From Burkholderiaceae bacterium (GTDB lineage Bacteria; Pseudomonadota; Gammaproteobacteria; Burkholderiales; Burkholderiaceae_A): DNA of 64,000 nucleotides. The first letter of the stretch is position 1, and every line of letters starts with the position of its first letter. The translations under genes were made by a program, and so were the position numbers. The DNA is taken from contig VERI01000005.1 of assembly GCA_018882785.1 (NCBI GenBank), forward strand, positions 1-64,000, given 5' to 3'. The notes beneath the pieces were generated by a model. That model searched no databases. It worked only from the letters and a program-made list of their open reading frames with translations, and was not told where the DNA came from. Shown piece after piece: positions 1 through 7,503 of the stretch.

Positions 1-632
1 GCCCACAACAGGTGATACAGATTACGCAGCATTGCGGCGGTGGCCCCCCAGATAAAAAACTCCCGCGCCCGGCCCGGCGATGTGATCGCCTCGCCGAGAT
101 ACGGCATGGCGTAAAACCGAATCAGCTCGCCGGTGGGGCTCTGCTCTGCAGCCAGGGCCCGCACCTGGTGGTTGGCCGGGTTCATTAAAAACGGCAGCGG
201 CACCTGAAAGATATCGGCGACCTCGCGGGGATCATGCGCAAAACGTACGGCCTGGGCATCCACCCAGCCGATTACCGGAGAGATCCGAAAGCCAGAAGCA
301 GTCGTGTAATCCGGCAGCCTTCCCAGAATGCGCACCGCATCCGGATCCAGCCCGATTTCTTCTCTTGCCTCACGAATTGCAGTCTGCTCAACGGAGCCAT
401 CGGAGGGCTCTGCACGGCCGCCGGGAAAACTCACCTGGCCGGCATGGGATGAGAGATCCTCGGTGCGGGTTGTCAGTACGACCGAAGGCACATGATGCGG
501 ACTGCTGGCCCCCACGAGCGGAATCAGCACCGAGGCGGCCACTGCGGACTCGGGCGTCACCGGCCGAACCGGCCGCCTGCGATCGCGCAACAGCTCCGGA
601 GACCACTGCGGAAATTGGGTCTCGGATGACAT
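1..632 (-). CDS. Nudix hydrolase, CoA pyrophosphatase-like (3' end cut by window)
   Basis: This frame is absent from the ORF track because it runs off the window start; I translated it by hand. It begins MSSETQFPQWSPELL at an ATG at 632. The Nudix box with the CoA-pyrophosphatase extension is clear: GQVSFPGGRAEPSDGS followed by TAIREAREEIGLD. The last visible residues, IWGATAAMLRNLYHLLW, match the usual C-terminal end of the CoAse family, so only a few residues should be missing. Family knowledge predicts Mg-dependent cleavage of CoA or its derivatives to phosphopantetheine and 3',5'-ADP. It lies downstream of the rplS terminator on the same strand and may have its own promoter. Substrate is inferred from the family. 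Confidence 0.85.
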   Translation of the reverse strand, partial: MSSETQFPQWSPELLRDRRRPVRPVTPESAVAASVLIPLVGASSPHHVPSVVLTTRTEDLSSHAGQVSFPGGRAEPSDGSVEQTAIREAREEIGLDPDAVRILGRLPDYTTASGFRISPVIGWVDAQAVRFAHDPREVADIFQVPLPFLMNPANHQVRALAAEQSPTGELIRFYAMPYLGEAITSPGRAREFFIWGATAAMLRNLYHLLW

Positions 633-666
633 CCGGCCAAACAACATCTGCAGGCTTGAAAATGAC

Positions 667-693
667 AAAGCCTGCTCGGGAAGAGCAGGCTCT
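667..693 (-). terminator. Rho-independent terminator after rplS
   Basis: A perfect 9-bp stem (AGCCTGCTC / GAGCAGGCT) with a 5-nt loop is followed on the minus strand by TTGTCATTTT. It lies about 50 nt past the rplS stop and should end the rpsP-rimM-trmD-rplS transcript before the Nudix gene. Confidence 0.8.
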
Positions 694-743
694 GTCGTAC
701 GCGGCTCAATCGCCGTGCGTGTGGGATCGAAACTAAGCAGCGC

Positions 744-1133
744 TTATTCCTCTGCGGCCTGATCACCCTCTGTCTTACGGGCAGCAAGCTTTTCGCGGAT
801 ACGCGCGGACTTGCCCGAACGCTCACGCAGGTAATACAGCTTGGCGCGGCGTACATCGCCACGACGCTTGACGTCGATACCGGCAATCAAAGGGGAATAC
901 AGCTGGAAGGTACGCTCGACACCCTCGCCTGAGGAGATCTTGCGAACGATGAAAGAAGAGTTCAGTCCGCGATTACGCTTGGCAATCACGACACCCTCGT
1001 AGGCCTGAACACGTTTGCGGTTACCTTCCACAACGTTGACGTTCACGACCACTGTGTCACCCGGTGCAAACTCGGGCAGTTTTTTATTTAAGCGAGCAAT
1101 TTCTTCTTGCTCGATCTGACGAATGATGTCCAT
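744..1133 (-). CDS. rplS: 50S ribosomal protein L19
   Basis: A 129-residue protein starting [22 protein letters not shown], with the L19 core [23 protein letters not shown] and [22 protein letters not shown]19 sits at the 30S-50S interface. The C-terminal tail is slightly longer than the E. coli protein and ends in an acidic stretch (EGDQAAEE). It is the last gene of the rpsP-rimM-trmD-rplS operon; a 127-nt gap separates it from trmD and a strong hairpin terminator follows. The start is an ATG with no competing upstream start. Confidence 0.97.
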   Translation of the reverse strand: MDIIRQIEQEEIARLNKKLPEFAPGDTVVVNVNVVEGNRKRVQAYEGVVIAKRNRGLNSSFIVRKISSGEGVERTFQLYSPLIAGIDVKRRGDVRRAKLYYLRERSGKSARIREKLAARKTEGDQAAEE

Positions 1134-1260
1134 GGTTTCTCCAAAACCATCATGGGCTCAGCCTGGCGCGACTAGCCCAGAGGATGGGGTTCACACTGTT
1201 CAACGACTCAAGGGCGGAAGATGGTCCCGCGAACGGGGTGCCTCGGCCCTTACAAGGTGC

Positions 1261-2013
1261 TTACGGCCCCTTCTTCTCGGATCGCGAAGAATCGCTAAGA
1301 AGATCGGGCCGAAGCTGCTGGGTGGCCTCAAGGGCCGCCCGTCTGCGCCAATCCGCAATTCTCTCATGATGGCCTGATAAAAGCACGTCCGGCACCGATA
1401 CGCCGCCGAACACCTCCGGCCGGGTGTAGTGGGGCCAATCCAAGATTCCGCGCCCGGGGCCATCGGCAGCAAAAGACTCCTGAACGGCCGACTCCGGCTC
1501 GCCCAGCGCCCCCGGCAGCTTGCGGATTACCGCATCAAGCACCGCCATCGCGGCGATCTCGCCGCCCGAGAGCACAAAATCGCCAAGGCTCCAAAGCTCG
1601 TCGACCTGCTGATCGATAAACCGCTGATCGACGCCCTCGTAGCGGCCGCAGACAATCGTGCGGCAGGTCTGGCCCGCCTGGCTGGCATCGACCATGCGAT
1701 CAATCAGTGCCTGTCTGATCGGCCTGCCAGCAGGACTCATGAGCACGACAGGCCCTGGATCAAAGCCTGCTGCCTGCTGCTCTTTTTGAATGGCGAGCAC
1801 CGCCTCGGTCAGGGGGCCAGCCATCATGACCATGCCCGGTCCCCCGCCATAAGGCCGATCATCGATCGTTTTATAGGCATCGTGGGCGTAATCGCGCAGC
1901 TGATGCAGCCTCACAGTCACCAGGCCACGATCACACGCGCGGCCAGTAATGCCATGGCCTGTCAGGGCATCAAACATTTCCGGGAAAAGGGTCACGATAT
2001 CGAAGCGGATCAT
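1261..2013 (-). CDS. trmD: tRNA (guanine37-N1)-methyltransferase
   Basis: SPOUT-family, SAM-dependent methylase that makes m1G37 in tRNAs reading CNN codons, preventing +1 frameshifts. Visible family motifs are MIRFDIVTLFPEMFDAL at the N-terminus, YGGGPGMVMM, RYEGVDQRFI and LGDFVLSGGE, which form the knotted SAM site. The ORF track starts 13 codons upstream at 2052, inside rimM; I chose the internal ATG at 2013 because family members begin MxFDIxTLFPE, and this leaves a 14-nt gap after rimM. The C-terminus is slightly extended and ends in a charged tail (DSSRSEKKGP). Confidence 0.95.
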   Translation of the reverse strand: MIRFDIVTLFPEMFDALTGHGITGRACDRGLVTVRLHQLRDYAHDAYKTIDDRPYGGGPGMVMMAGPLTEAVLAIQKEQQAAGFDPGPVVLMSPAGRPIRQALIDRMVDASQAGQTCRTIVCGRYEGVDQRFIDQQVDELWSLGDFVLSGGEIAAMAVLDAVIRKLPGALGEPESAVQESFAADGPGRGILDWPHYTRPEVFGGVSVPDVLLSGHHERIADWRRRAALEATQQLRPDLLSDSSRSEKKGP

Positions 2014-2027
2014 CTTGCGCCCTGGAT

Positions 2028-2585
2028 CTATTTCCACCACTCGGTCTGCCAATCGACCTTGATCTGGCGAGATGCAGACTCGACTGCATCAATGTATCGA
2101 GACACAAAAGGAATCATGCCCCCTTCAAGGACCAGCCAGTCATGGGCGCCATTGGTCTGTAATGAGAGGACACTGCCCAGTTCTTGGCCCTCGCGATTGA
2201 TGACTGCACATCCGAGCAGATCCGCCCAATAGGTTTCGTCTTCAGAGGGCTCGGGAAAGACGCTACGCGATAGGCCCACAAGGGCGCCGCGAAGCTGCTC
2301 GGCCTGGTCTCGGCTGGTGATCGACTCAAGCCGCAATTTCAGTCCACGGGTCTGCACCGAGCATTCCAGAATCGAGGCATGCAGCCAACGGTCTGGGCGC
2401 GAAGAAACGATGTGTACCCAACAGTCCTTGGACTGTGTGAGCAGGCTGTCATCGATGGGGAGTCCGGTGACGGACTTCAGGGTGTGGAGTCGGACTGCGC
2501 CCGAAAGGCCAATGGGTGCGCCAACTTCTCCAAGCGCCACCCAGTCGGGTGGCGGTGTGTCGTTAGGCTGCTTTCTGGGAAGCAA
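2028..2585 (-). CDS. rimM: Ribosome maturation factor RimM
   Basis: 16S rRNA processing factor that binds S19 during 30S head assembly. The N-terminal RimM barrel ([24 protein letters not shown]) is followed by a PRC barrel ([21 protein letters not shown]) and the expected C-terminal segment [19 protein letters not shown]. At 185 residues it is typical. The start is not ATG: the first usable codon is TTG at 2585, overlapping rpsP by 23 nt, and a GTG at 2540 is an alternative that would remove 15 poorly conserved residues. Either arrangement suggests coupling to rpsP translation. Confidence 0.93.
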   Translation of the reverse strand: MLPRKQPNDTPPPDWVALGEVGAPIGLSGAVRLHTLKSVTGLPIDDSLLTQSKDCWVHIVSSRPDRWLHASILECSVQTRGLKLRLESITSRDQAEQLRGALVGLSRSVFPEPSEDETYWADLLGCAVINREGQELGSVLSLQTNGAHDWLVLEGGMIPFVSRYIDAVESASRQIKVDWQTEWWK

Positions 2586-2817
2586 ATTCTTTGATCAAGC
2601 GAGCAACACGTGGGCTGACTTGGGCGCCCTTGCTGCGCCAGTAATCCACGCGATCCATCGAGATCTGGGTCTTGGGCTCATTGGCAGAAGCAAGAGGATT
2701 GAAAAATCCGATCCGCTCAATGAACTTGCCATCCCGGCGGCTGCGCGAATCAGTCGCCACCATGTGAAAGAAGGGGCGCTTATGGGCACCGCCACGGGCT
2801 AAACGAATAATGACCAT
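2563..2817 (-). CDS. rpsP: 30S ribosomal protein S16
   Basis: An 84-residue protein beginning [20 protein letters not shown], with [16 protein letters not shown] and the usual end [13 protein letters not shown]16 is an early-binding 30S assembly protein. The track start at 2892 adds 25 residues not found in S16; the ATG at 2817 matches the family and has AAAGGA upstream. First gene of the rpsP-rimM-trmD-rplS operon, with a predicted promoter about 110 nt upstream. Confidence 0.96.
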   Translation of the reverse strand: MVIIRLARGGAHKRPFFHMVATDSRSRRDGKFIERIGFFNPLASANEPKTQISMDRVDYWRSKGAQVSPRVARLIKEFASQKAA

Positions 2818-2922
2818 GAAAAAATCCTTTGATATTCGGGGGTCTGGCAGCACCTTGCGCCGCCATGGGCCTCTCGGGTGTTTCAGGCCCACTTGGGCCA
2901 GTAAGATCCCGGAAAACCCGCG

Positions 2923-2951
2923 ATTTTAGCAGTTTCGCCCTCGTTTTTCCA
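2923..2951 (-). promoter_or_regulatory. Predicted sigma-70 promoter of the rpsP operon
   Basis: On the minus strand, TGGAAA, a 17-nt spacer and TAAAAT are preceded by TGC (extended -10). Transcription would start near 2916, giving a leader of about 100 nt that contains a small GGCCCA/TGGGCC hairpin before rpsP. Predicted by eye only. Confidence 0.6.
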
Positions 2952-2999
2952 GGCTCTGAGGGCTTTTCGAGACAAAACGCAGCCTCTTGGGGCTCCGAA

Positions 3000-3950
3000 C
3001 TACTTGGCCACGGCGCCAGTGAACTCGGGGATGATCTGGAACAGGTCCCCCACCAGGCCATAGTCTGCCACCTGAAAAATCGGTGCCTCTGCGTCCTGAT
3101 TGATGGCCACGATGACTTTGGAATCCTTCATGCCTGCCAGGTGCTGAATCGCTCCCGAGATGCCGACGGCGATGTAGAGCTGCGGGGCCACCACCTTGCC
3201 GGTCTGTCCGACCTGCCAGTCGTTGGGGGCATAACCCGCATCGACCGCTGCACGGCTTGCGCCTAAAGCGCCGCCCAGGGCATCCGCAAGTTTTTCCAGC
3301 ATGGCGAAATTTTCTTTTGATCCCAGTGCACGGCCACCGGAGATAACGACCTTGGCTGCAGTAAGTTCAGGACGCTCCAGCACGGCGACCTCTCGGGATT
3401 GAAACTGCGCCGATCGGCTCGGGGCTGTAACCGCCGCGACCGACTCAATTGCACAGGCGGCCTGCGCGCCACAGGCTTCAAAAGATGTGCCGCGGACAGT
3501 CATCACCTTGACCTTATCCAGAGACTGAACAGTCGCAATCACATTGCCGGCATAGATCGGCCGCTTGAAGGTATCAGCCGAATCGATCTCGATTACATCG
3601 GAGATCTGCGAGACATCACATCGGGCCGCCACACGAGGGGCCACGTTCTTACCAAATGCGGTCGCGGGAAATAAGATTGCATCAAAACCGGCACAGACGG
3701 CCAACACCTGCTCAGCAGTTGGCTCGGCCAGATGTTCGGCAAGATGAGGGGCTTCAGCAAGCAAGACCTTGCCCACACCCGCAATCGTCGCAGCAGCCTC
3801 TGCCGCAGGACGGGCCGACTGGCCGGCCACCAGCACCACGATCTCTGCACTGCCAGCCTTCGCACCCAGTATCGCGGCTGCGCCCACGGTGTTGGAAGTG
3901 ACCGGACGAAGTTGATCATTGGCGTGTTCTGCTATCACCAGAATTTTCAT
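3000..3950 (-). CDS. etfA: Electron transfer flavoprotein alpha subunit
   Basis: FAD-binding alpha subunit of the EtfAB heterodimer, which carries electrons from acyl-CoA and related dehydrogenases to ETF:quinone oxidoreductase. The N-terminus MKILVIAEHANDQLRPVTSNTVGAA is typical. The C-terminal FAD domain is well conserved (VISGGRALGSKENF, GASRAAVDAGYAPNDWQVGQTGK, YIAVGISGAIQHLAGM, IVAINQDAEAPIFQVADYGLVGD). At 316 residues it has the usual length. It follows etfB by 13 nt in the same transcript. No acyl-CoA dehydrogenase gene lies nearby, so the electron donor cannot be told from context. Confidence 0.96.
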   Translation of the reverse strand: MKILVIAEHANDQLRPVTSNTVGAAAILGAKAGSAEIVVLVAGQSARPAAEAAATIAGVGKVLLAEAPHLAEHLAEPTAEQVLAVCAGFDAILFPATAFGKNVAPRVAARCDVSQISDVIEIDSADTFKRPIYAGNVIATVQSLDKVKVMTVRGTSFEACGAQAACAIESVAAVTAPSRSAQFQSREVAVLERPELTAAKVVISGGRALGSKENFAMLEKLADALGGALGASRAAVDAGYAPNDWQVGQTGKVVAPQLYIAVGISGAIQHLAGMKDSKVIVAINQDAEAPIFQVADYGLVGDLFQIIPEFTGAVAK

Positions 3951-3963
3951 TGCGTCGCTCCCC

Positions 3964-4713
3964 TCAGATCACTTTTGCTTCGTTGCGAAGCTTATCGACC
4001 AGTGTGGCCACATCCGGCACCTTGATGCCGGCCTTTCGGCTGGGCGGATCCTGGGCCTTTAGAAGTTTTAATCGCACAGCGATATCCACACCAAGGTCTG
4101 CAGGAGTGGTCTGATCGATCTGCTTTTTCTTGGCCTTCATGATGTTGGGCAGCGTGACATACCGCGGCTCGTTGAGCCGCAGGTCGGTGGTGACCACGGC
4201 GGGCAGCTGCATGGAGAGCTTTTCAAGGCCGCCATCAATCTCACGGGTCACCGTCATCTGATCACCACTGATTTCAACCTTGGAGGCAAAGGTGGCCTGT
4301 GGCACGCCCCACAGGGCGGAGAGCATCTGGCCGGTCTGGTTGGCGTCATCATCGATGGCCTGCTTGCCCAGAATGACCAGCTGTACATTTTCCTTTTCGG
4401 CGATTGCCTTGAGCATCTTCGCCACCGCAAGGGGCTCCAAGGGCTGATCCGACAGCACGTGAATGCCGCGATCAGCGCCGATGGCCATTGCCGTGCGAAT
4501 CACATCCTGGCACTGGGCCACACCGCAGCTCACTGCGATGACCTCGGTTGCAATGCCGGCTTCTTTCAGGCGCGTGGCCTCTTCGATCGCAATCTCATCA
4601 AAAGGATTCATCGACATCTTGACGTTGGCAATATCAACATCAGAGCCATCTGGCTTTACGCGGACTTTCACGTTGTAGTCCACCACACGTTTGACTGGAA
4701 CAAGGATTTTCAT
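3964..4713 (-). CDS. etfB: Electron transfer flavoprotein beta subunit
   Basis: Beta subunit of ETF; it binds AMP and provides the recognition loop for partner dehydrogenases. It begins [23 protein letters not shown], followed by [19 protein letters not shown] and [30 protein letters not shown]. The C-terminal recognition loop and anchor are visible in [28 protein letters not shown]. At 249 residues it has the standard length. First gene of the etfB-etfA pair, divergent from mltB. Confidence 0.96.
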   Translation of the reverse strand: MKILVPVKRVVDYNVKVRVKPDGSDVDIANVKMSMNPFDEIAIEEATRLKEAGIATEVIAVSCGVAQCQDVIRTAMAIGADRGIHVLSDQPLEPLAVAKMLKAIAEKENVQLVILGKQAIDDDANQTGQMLSALWGVPQATFASKVEISGDQMTVTREIDGGLEKLSMQLPAVVTTDLRLNEPRYVTLPNIMKAKKKQIDQTTPADLGVDIAVRLKLLKAQDPPSRKAGIKVPDVATLVDKLRNEAKVI

Positions 4714-4796
4714 CGTGGCTGCGCCCTGTTTTGAATTATTTTTTCGTGGCCGCCGGAACCCAAAACCATCTGCCCGGATCGACCATTTGACTGACC

Positions 4797-4828
4797 AGCC
4801 CTCATTCTAATGCGACAATTCGAGGGCT
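4797..4828. repeat. Inverted repeat in the etfB/mltB divergent region
   Basis: AGCCCTC and GAGGGCT form a perfect 7-bp inverted repeat with an 18-nt A+T-rich loop in the 143-nt divergent intergenic region. It may be an operator or a chance hairpin. I could not place convincing -35/-10 pairs for either gene here. Confidence 0.3.
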
Positions 4829-4856
4829 TCGCGCAGGGGACACTTGACTCATCAGC

Positions 4857-5945
4857 ATGCGGCTTACACGACGACACATTCTTGAATACGGCAGCCTGAT
4901 GGGCCTGTCGGCCATGATGCCCGCCGGCCTGGCCTGGGCCCAGCCGGCCGCTAAAGCGCCTAAAGAGCCTTACGCCGACATGCTCGCCGATCGACTCCGG
5001 TTCGGGTGGCTCGGCCGCAGCGATGTTCAGGAATTTATCTCCTCAGTCAGTGATCGCCATGGCCTGCCACGCCCATGGCTCGAGAGTCAGTTCCGTCATC
5101 TCGGTGCCCAGCCCCGGGCGCTGGCGCTCATTGCGCCTCCACCGCCGGGGCCCGGCGATCCGCCGCCACGCAAACGGTCCTGGGCCCGCTATCTGTCTCA
5201 GCATGCCGATGCAGGCCGCATGAAAGACGGCCGTGAATTTCTCAGCCGACATCGAGAGGTATTTAAGTCTGTCGCAGCAGAGTCGGGGGTGCCAGCACAT
5301 GTCATCGCCGCCATCATCGGTGTGGAAACAAAATACGGCACCTTCACCGGGCGATTTCCCGCGCTGGAAACCCTGGCCACACTCGGCTTCGACTCACCGC
5401 GTCGATCCGATTTTTTTCTCAAAGAATTGGAGACACTGCTGCTCATGGGCCGCCAGGGCGTAGTGAACTTAAAAGAAGTGAAAGGCTCATTTGCCGGAGC
5501 ACTCGGCCTGCCACAGTTCATGCCCAGCAGCTGGCAGAAATTTGCAGTGGGCTATAAAAATCGCGATAAGGCCGACCTGATCAACAGTCCTCAGGATGCA
5601 ATTGCATCTGTGGGAAATTTTCTGAAAATGCACGGATGGCGGCCCGGCGAAGTAAGCCACAGCGTGGCCCGTGTTGACCCGGGGTTAGATGCCAAGCGAT
5701 TTGTGGCACCTCAGCTAGAGCCCATCCATACGGTGGAAGAAATTGAGCGTGCCGGCATACGCCAAGAAAATCCCCGGCTTACGGGCACATTGCGGGCAAG
5801 CCTGATTGATCTTCCCGAAGAAGATGACTCGGTGGGCTACTGGTTCGCAGCCCACAACTTCTTTGTGATCACCCAGTACAACCGCAGCTTCATGTATGCC
5901 GCTGCCGTGCTCACACTGTCTGAAGCACTCAGCGCCGCCGGATAA
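4857..5945 (+). CDS. mltB: Lytic murein transglycosylase B
   Basis: Periplasmic enzyme that cleaves peptidoglycan glycan strands, forming 1,6-anhydromuramic ends. The MltB/SLT-type core is clear: IAAIIGVETKYGTFTGRFPA carries the expected catalytic Glu (about residue 157), and GSFAGALGLPQFMPSSW is a family signature. The N-terminus MRLTRRHILEYGSLMGLSAMMPAGLAWAQ is a cleavable, Tat-like signal (RRH before the hydrophobic stretch) with an AxA-type site. No lipobox Cys is present, unlike E. coli MltB, so it is probably soluble in the periplasm. 362 residues. It is followed after 13 nt by a second exported hydrolase gene. Confidence 0.92.
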   Translation: MRLTRRHILEYGSLMGLSAMMPAGLAWAQPAAKAPKEPYADMLADRLRFGWLGRSDVQEFISSVSDRHGLPRPWLESQFRHLGAQPRALALIAPPPPGPGDPPPRKRSWARYLSQHADAGRMKDGREFLSRHREVFKSVAAESGVPAHVIAAIIGVETKYGTFTGRFPALETLATLGFDSPRRSDFFLKELETLLLMGRQGVVNLKEVKGSFAGALGLPQFMPSSWQKFAVGYKNRDKADLINSPQDAIASVGNFLKMHGWRPGEVSHSVARVDPGLDAKRFVAPQLEPIHTVEEIERAGIRQENPRLTGTLRASLIDLPEEDDSVGYWFAAHNFFVITQYNRSFMYAAAVLTLSEALSAAG

Positions 5946-5958
5946 CGCTGCACGCACA

Positions 5959-6525
5959 ATGGTTTTCGCACTAACGCGGCGTCGACTGCTGGGACTTGCG
6001 GCGGCTGTACTGCTATCTGCAGGCCTATCGGCATGCCATCAGCCCGCTGGGCCAAGGCTGTCCGAGGGGCCATACAGCATCGCGGAAATTTTCGATGGCG
6101 ACTCCTTTAACTTAAAAGCCAAAGATGGTGCGATCGTGCGCGTGCGCATCGCCGGTATTGATGCACCAGAAAAAACCCAGCCCTATTCCACCAAGGCAAA
6201 AGATTCGCTCGCTGAGTTACTGCACTCGGGACCGATTGGGCTTCAGCCGGTAAAAGTCGACACCTATGACCGCTGGGTAGCGAATGTCCGTATCGGCGAC
6301 CGAGACCTGGGGCTAGAGCAGATTCAGCGCGGCTATGCCTGGTACTTCGTGCGCTACAAACAGGACATCAGCGAGGAGCAGCAGCGCCGCTATGCGGAGG
6401 CGGAGCGGGTGGCGCGCGATCAGCGGCATGGACTCTGGGCCGGCATCGATGCAGCGGCCCGCAATCCGGCGCTCGCGCCGGAGCCACCATGGAAATTTCG
6501 GCAGCGAACGCGCAAAGAGAAGTGA
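5959..6525 (+). CDS. SNase-family thermonuclease-like lipoprotein
   Basis: Predicted exported nuclease of the staphylococcal nuclease family. Conserved pieces are EIFDGDSFNL, VRVRIAGIDAPE (Arg and Asp of the Ca-dependent site), DRWVANVRI and GLEQIQRGYAWYFVRY. The start is the ATG at 5959 rather than the track start, which lies inside mltB; it gives a lipoprotein signal MVFALTRRRLLGLAAAVLLSAGLSAC with lipobox LSAC, so membrane anchoring is likely. The charged C-terminus FRQRTRKEK runs into the repeat region. It probably shares a transcript with mltB. The substrate, DNA or RNA, is inferred from the family. Confidence 0.85.
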   Translation: MVFALTRRRLLGLAAAVLLSAGLSACHQPAGPRLSEGPYSIAEIFDGDSFNLKAKDGAIVRVRIAGIDAPEKTQPYSTKAKDSLAELLHSGPIGLQPVKVDTYDRWVANVRIGDRDLGLEQIQRGYAWYFVRYKQDISEEQQRRYAEAERVARDQRHGLWAGIDAAARNPALAPEPPWKFRQRTRKEK

Positions 6526-6558
6526 TATTGGAGTTTCAGCGTGGAAGATTTGGTCGGA

Positions 6559-6677
6559 GAGCGTCAGAGCCAAAGTGATATTCGAGGACCAGCGCGGGGG
6601 ATTTACTCGAGGAGCGTCAGAGCCAAAGTGATATTCGAGGACCAGCGCGGGGGATTTACTCGAGGAGCGTCGGAGCC
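6559..6677. repeat. 53-bp tandem repeat, two copies plus partials
   Basis: Two identical 53-bp units (6559-6611 and 6612-6664) begin GAGCGTCAGAGCC and contain AAAGTGATATTCGAGG and GGACCAGCGCGGGGGATTT. A third, partial unit starts at 6665 (GAGCGTCGGAGCC). A diverged copy precedes them from about 6520, sharing AAGTGATATT with the end of the nuclease gene. Non-coding on both strands as far as I can tell. Confidence 0.85.
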
Positions 6678-6725
6678 GGTGCTGTATCCGGCGACCGCGA
6701 CGAGAGAAATCCCCCGCGCTGGTCC
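6639..6725. repeat. Long palindrome with 19-bp perfect arms
   Basis: GGACCAGCGCGGGGGATTT at 6639-6657, and its earlier copy at 6586-6604, is matched exactly by its reverse complement at 6707-6725. The 49 bases between the arms contain further complementarity (CTCG/CGAG, GCCGG/CCGGC). The transcript from either strand would fold into a hairpin of nearly 90 nt between the convergent nuclease gene and rlmB. There is no T-run typical of an intrinsic terminator. It resembles a small palindromic intergenic element, but no other copy was noticed in this window. Confidence 0.8.
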
Positions 6726-6744
6726 CAAATTTAAACAACACAAT

Positions 6745-7503
6745 TTATTTCATTCGCTGCCGAAGCGCCTCATAGCAACAAACCCCCGCCGCAACCGACA
6801 CATTCAGACTCTCCACCGAGCCCAACATCGGCAGCCGCACCAGCCGATCACAGCGCTCTCGGGTGAGCCGCCGCATGCCCTCGCCCTCTGCACCCAGCAC
6901 CAGCGCAATTTTTCCAGTGAGATCTGCTGCATATAACGACTGATCGGCAGTCTCAGCCAGTCCAATCACCTGATAGCCCGAGTCCTGCAGTTCATCAATC
7001 GCCCGCGACAGGTTTGTCACCTGCAGATAGGGCAAGTGATCCGCAGCGCCCGCAGACACACGGGCAGCGACATCATTTAGCGGCGCAGACTTATCTCTGG
7101 GTGCAATCACTGCAGCAGCACCCGAGGCATCGGCAGTCCGAAGTATTGCGCCCAGGTTGTGAGGATCAGTAACACCATCGAGAAGTAGCAGCCACTGACG
7201 GGCGGCATCCAAAGACTCCATCTGCTCCAACAAATCAGACAGGCTATCGGGCTGCACCCGCGGAGTGGCAAGCGCAAGCACACCCTGATGTCGCTGCCCC
7301 TTGGCAAGCCGATCCAAAGCGAGCGCAGAGTCGGACACAACCTTCACCGAGGTCTGCTCAGCTTGTTTGAGTAGCGCATTTAACCGGCCATCGCGACGCT
7401 GCCCATCGAACACGATTCTTGTGATGGTCTCCGGCGCTGCCCGCAGACGGGCACGGATCGCATGAAACCCGAGCAAACAAATCTCTCGCGTATCACGGCT
7501 CAT
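6745..7503 (-). CDS. rlmB: 23S rRNA (guanosine2251-2'-O)-methyltransferase
   Basis: SpoU-family SPOUT methylase acting on G2251 in the 23S rRNA P-loop. An N-terminal substrate-binding domain (LLGFHAIRARLRAAPETITRIVFDGQRRD) precedes the SpoU motifs LLLLDGVTDPHNLGAILRTADA, LVLGAEGEGMRRLTRERCD and LPMLGSVESLNVSVAAGVCCYEALR. At 252 residues it has the usual length. Its ATG overlaps the rnr stop by 4 nt (ATGA), the standard rnr-rlmB pair. Confidence 0.95.
   Translation of the reverse strand: MSRDTREICLLGFHAIRARLRAAPETITRIVFDGQRRDGRLNALLKQAEQTSVKVVSDSALALDRLAKGQRHQGVLALATPRVQPDSLSDLLEQMESLDAARQWLLLLDGVTDPHNLGAILRTADASGAAAVIAPRDKSAPLNDVAARVSAGAADHLPYLQVTNLSRAIDELQDSGYQVIGLAETADQSLYAADLTGKIALVLGAEGEGMRRLTRERCDRLVRLPMLGSVESLNVSVAAGVCCYEALRQRMK

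Noticed and set aside
1429-2232. 267-residue plus-strand ORF
   Set aside because: Antisense shadow of trmD and rimM; no recognisable domain.
6559-6677. CRISPR array
   Set aside because: The 53-bp units are directly adjacent with no spacers, and there are no cas genes.
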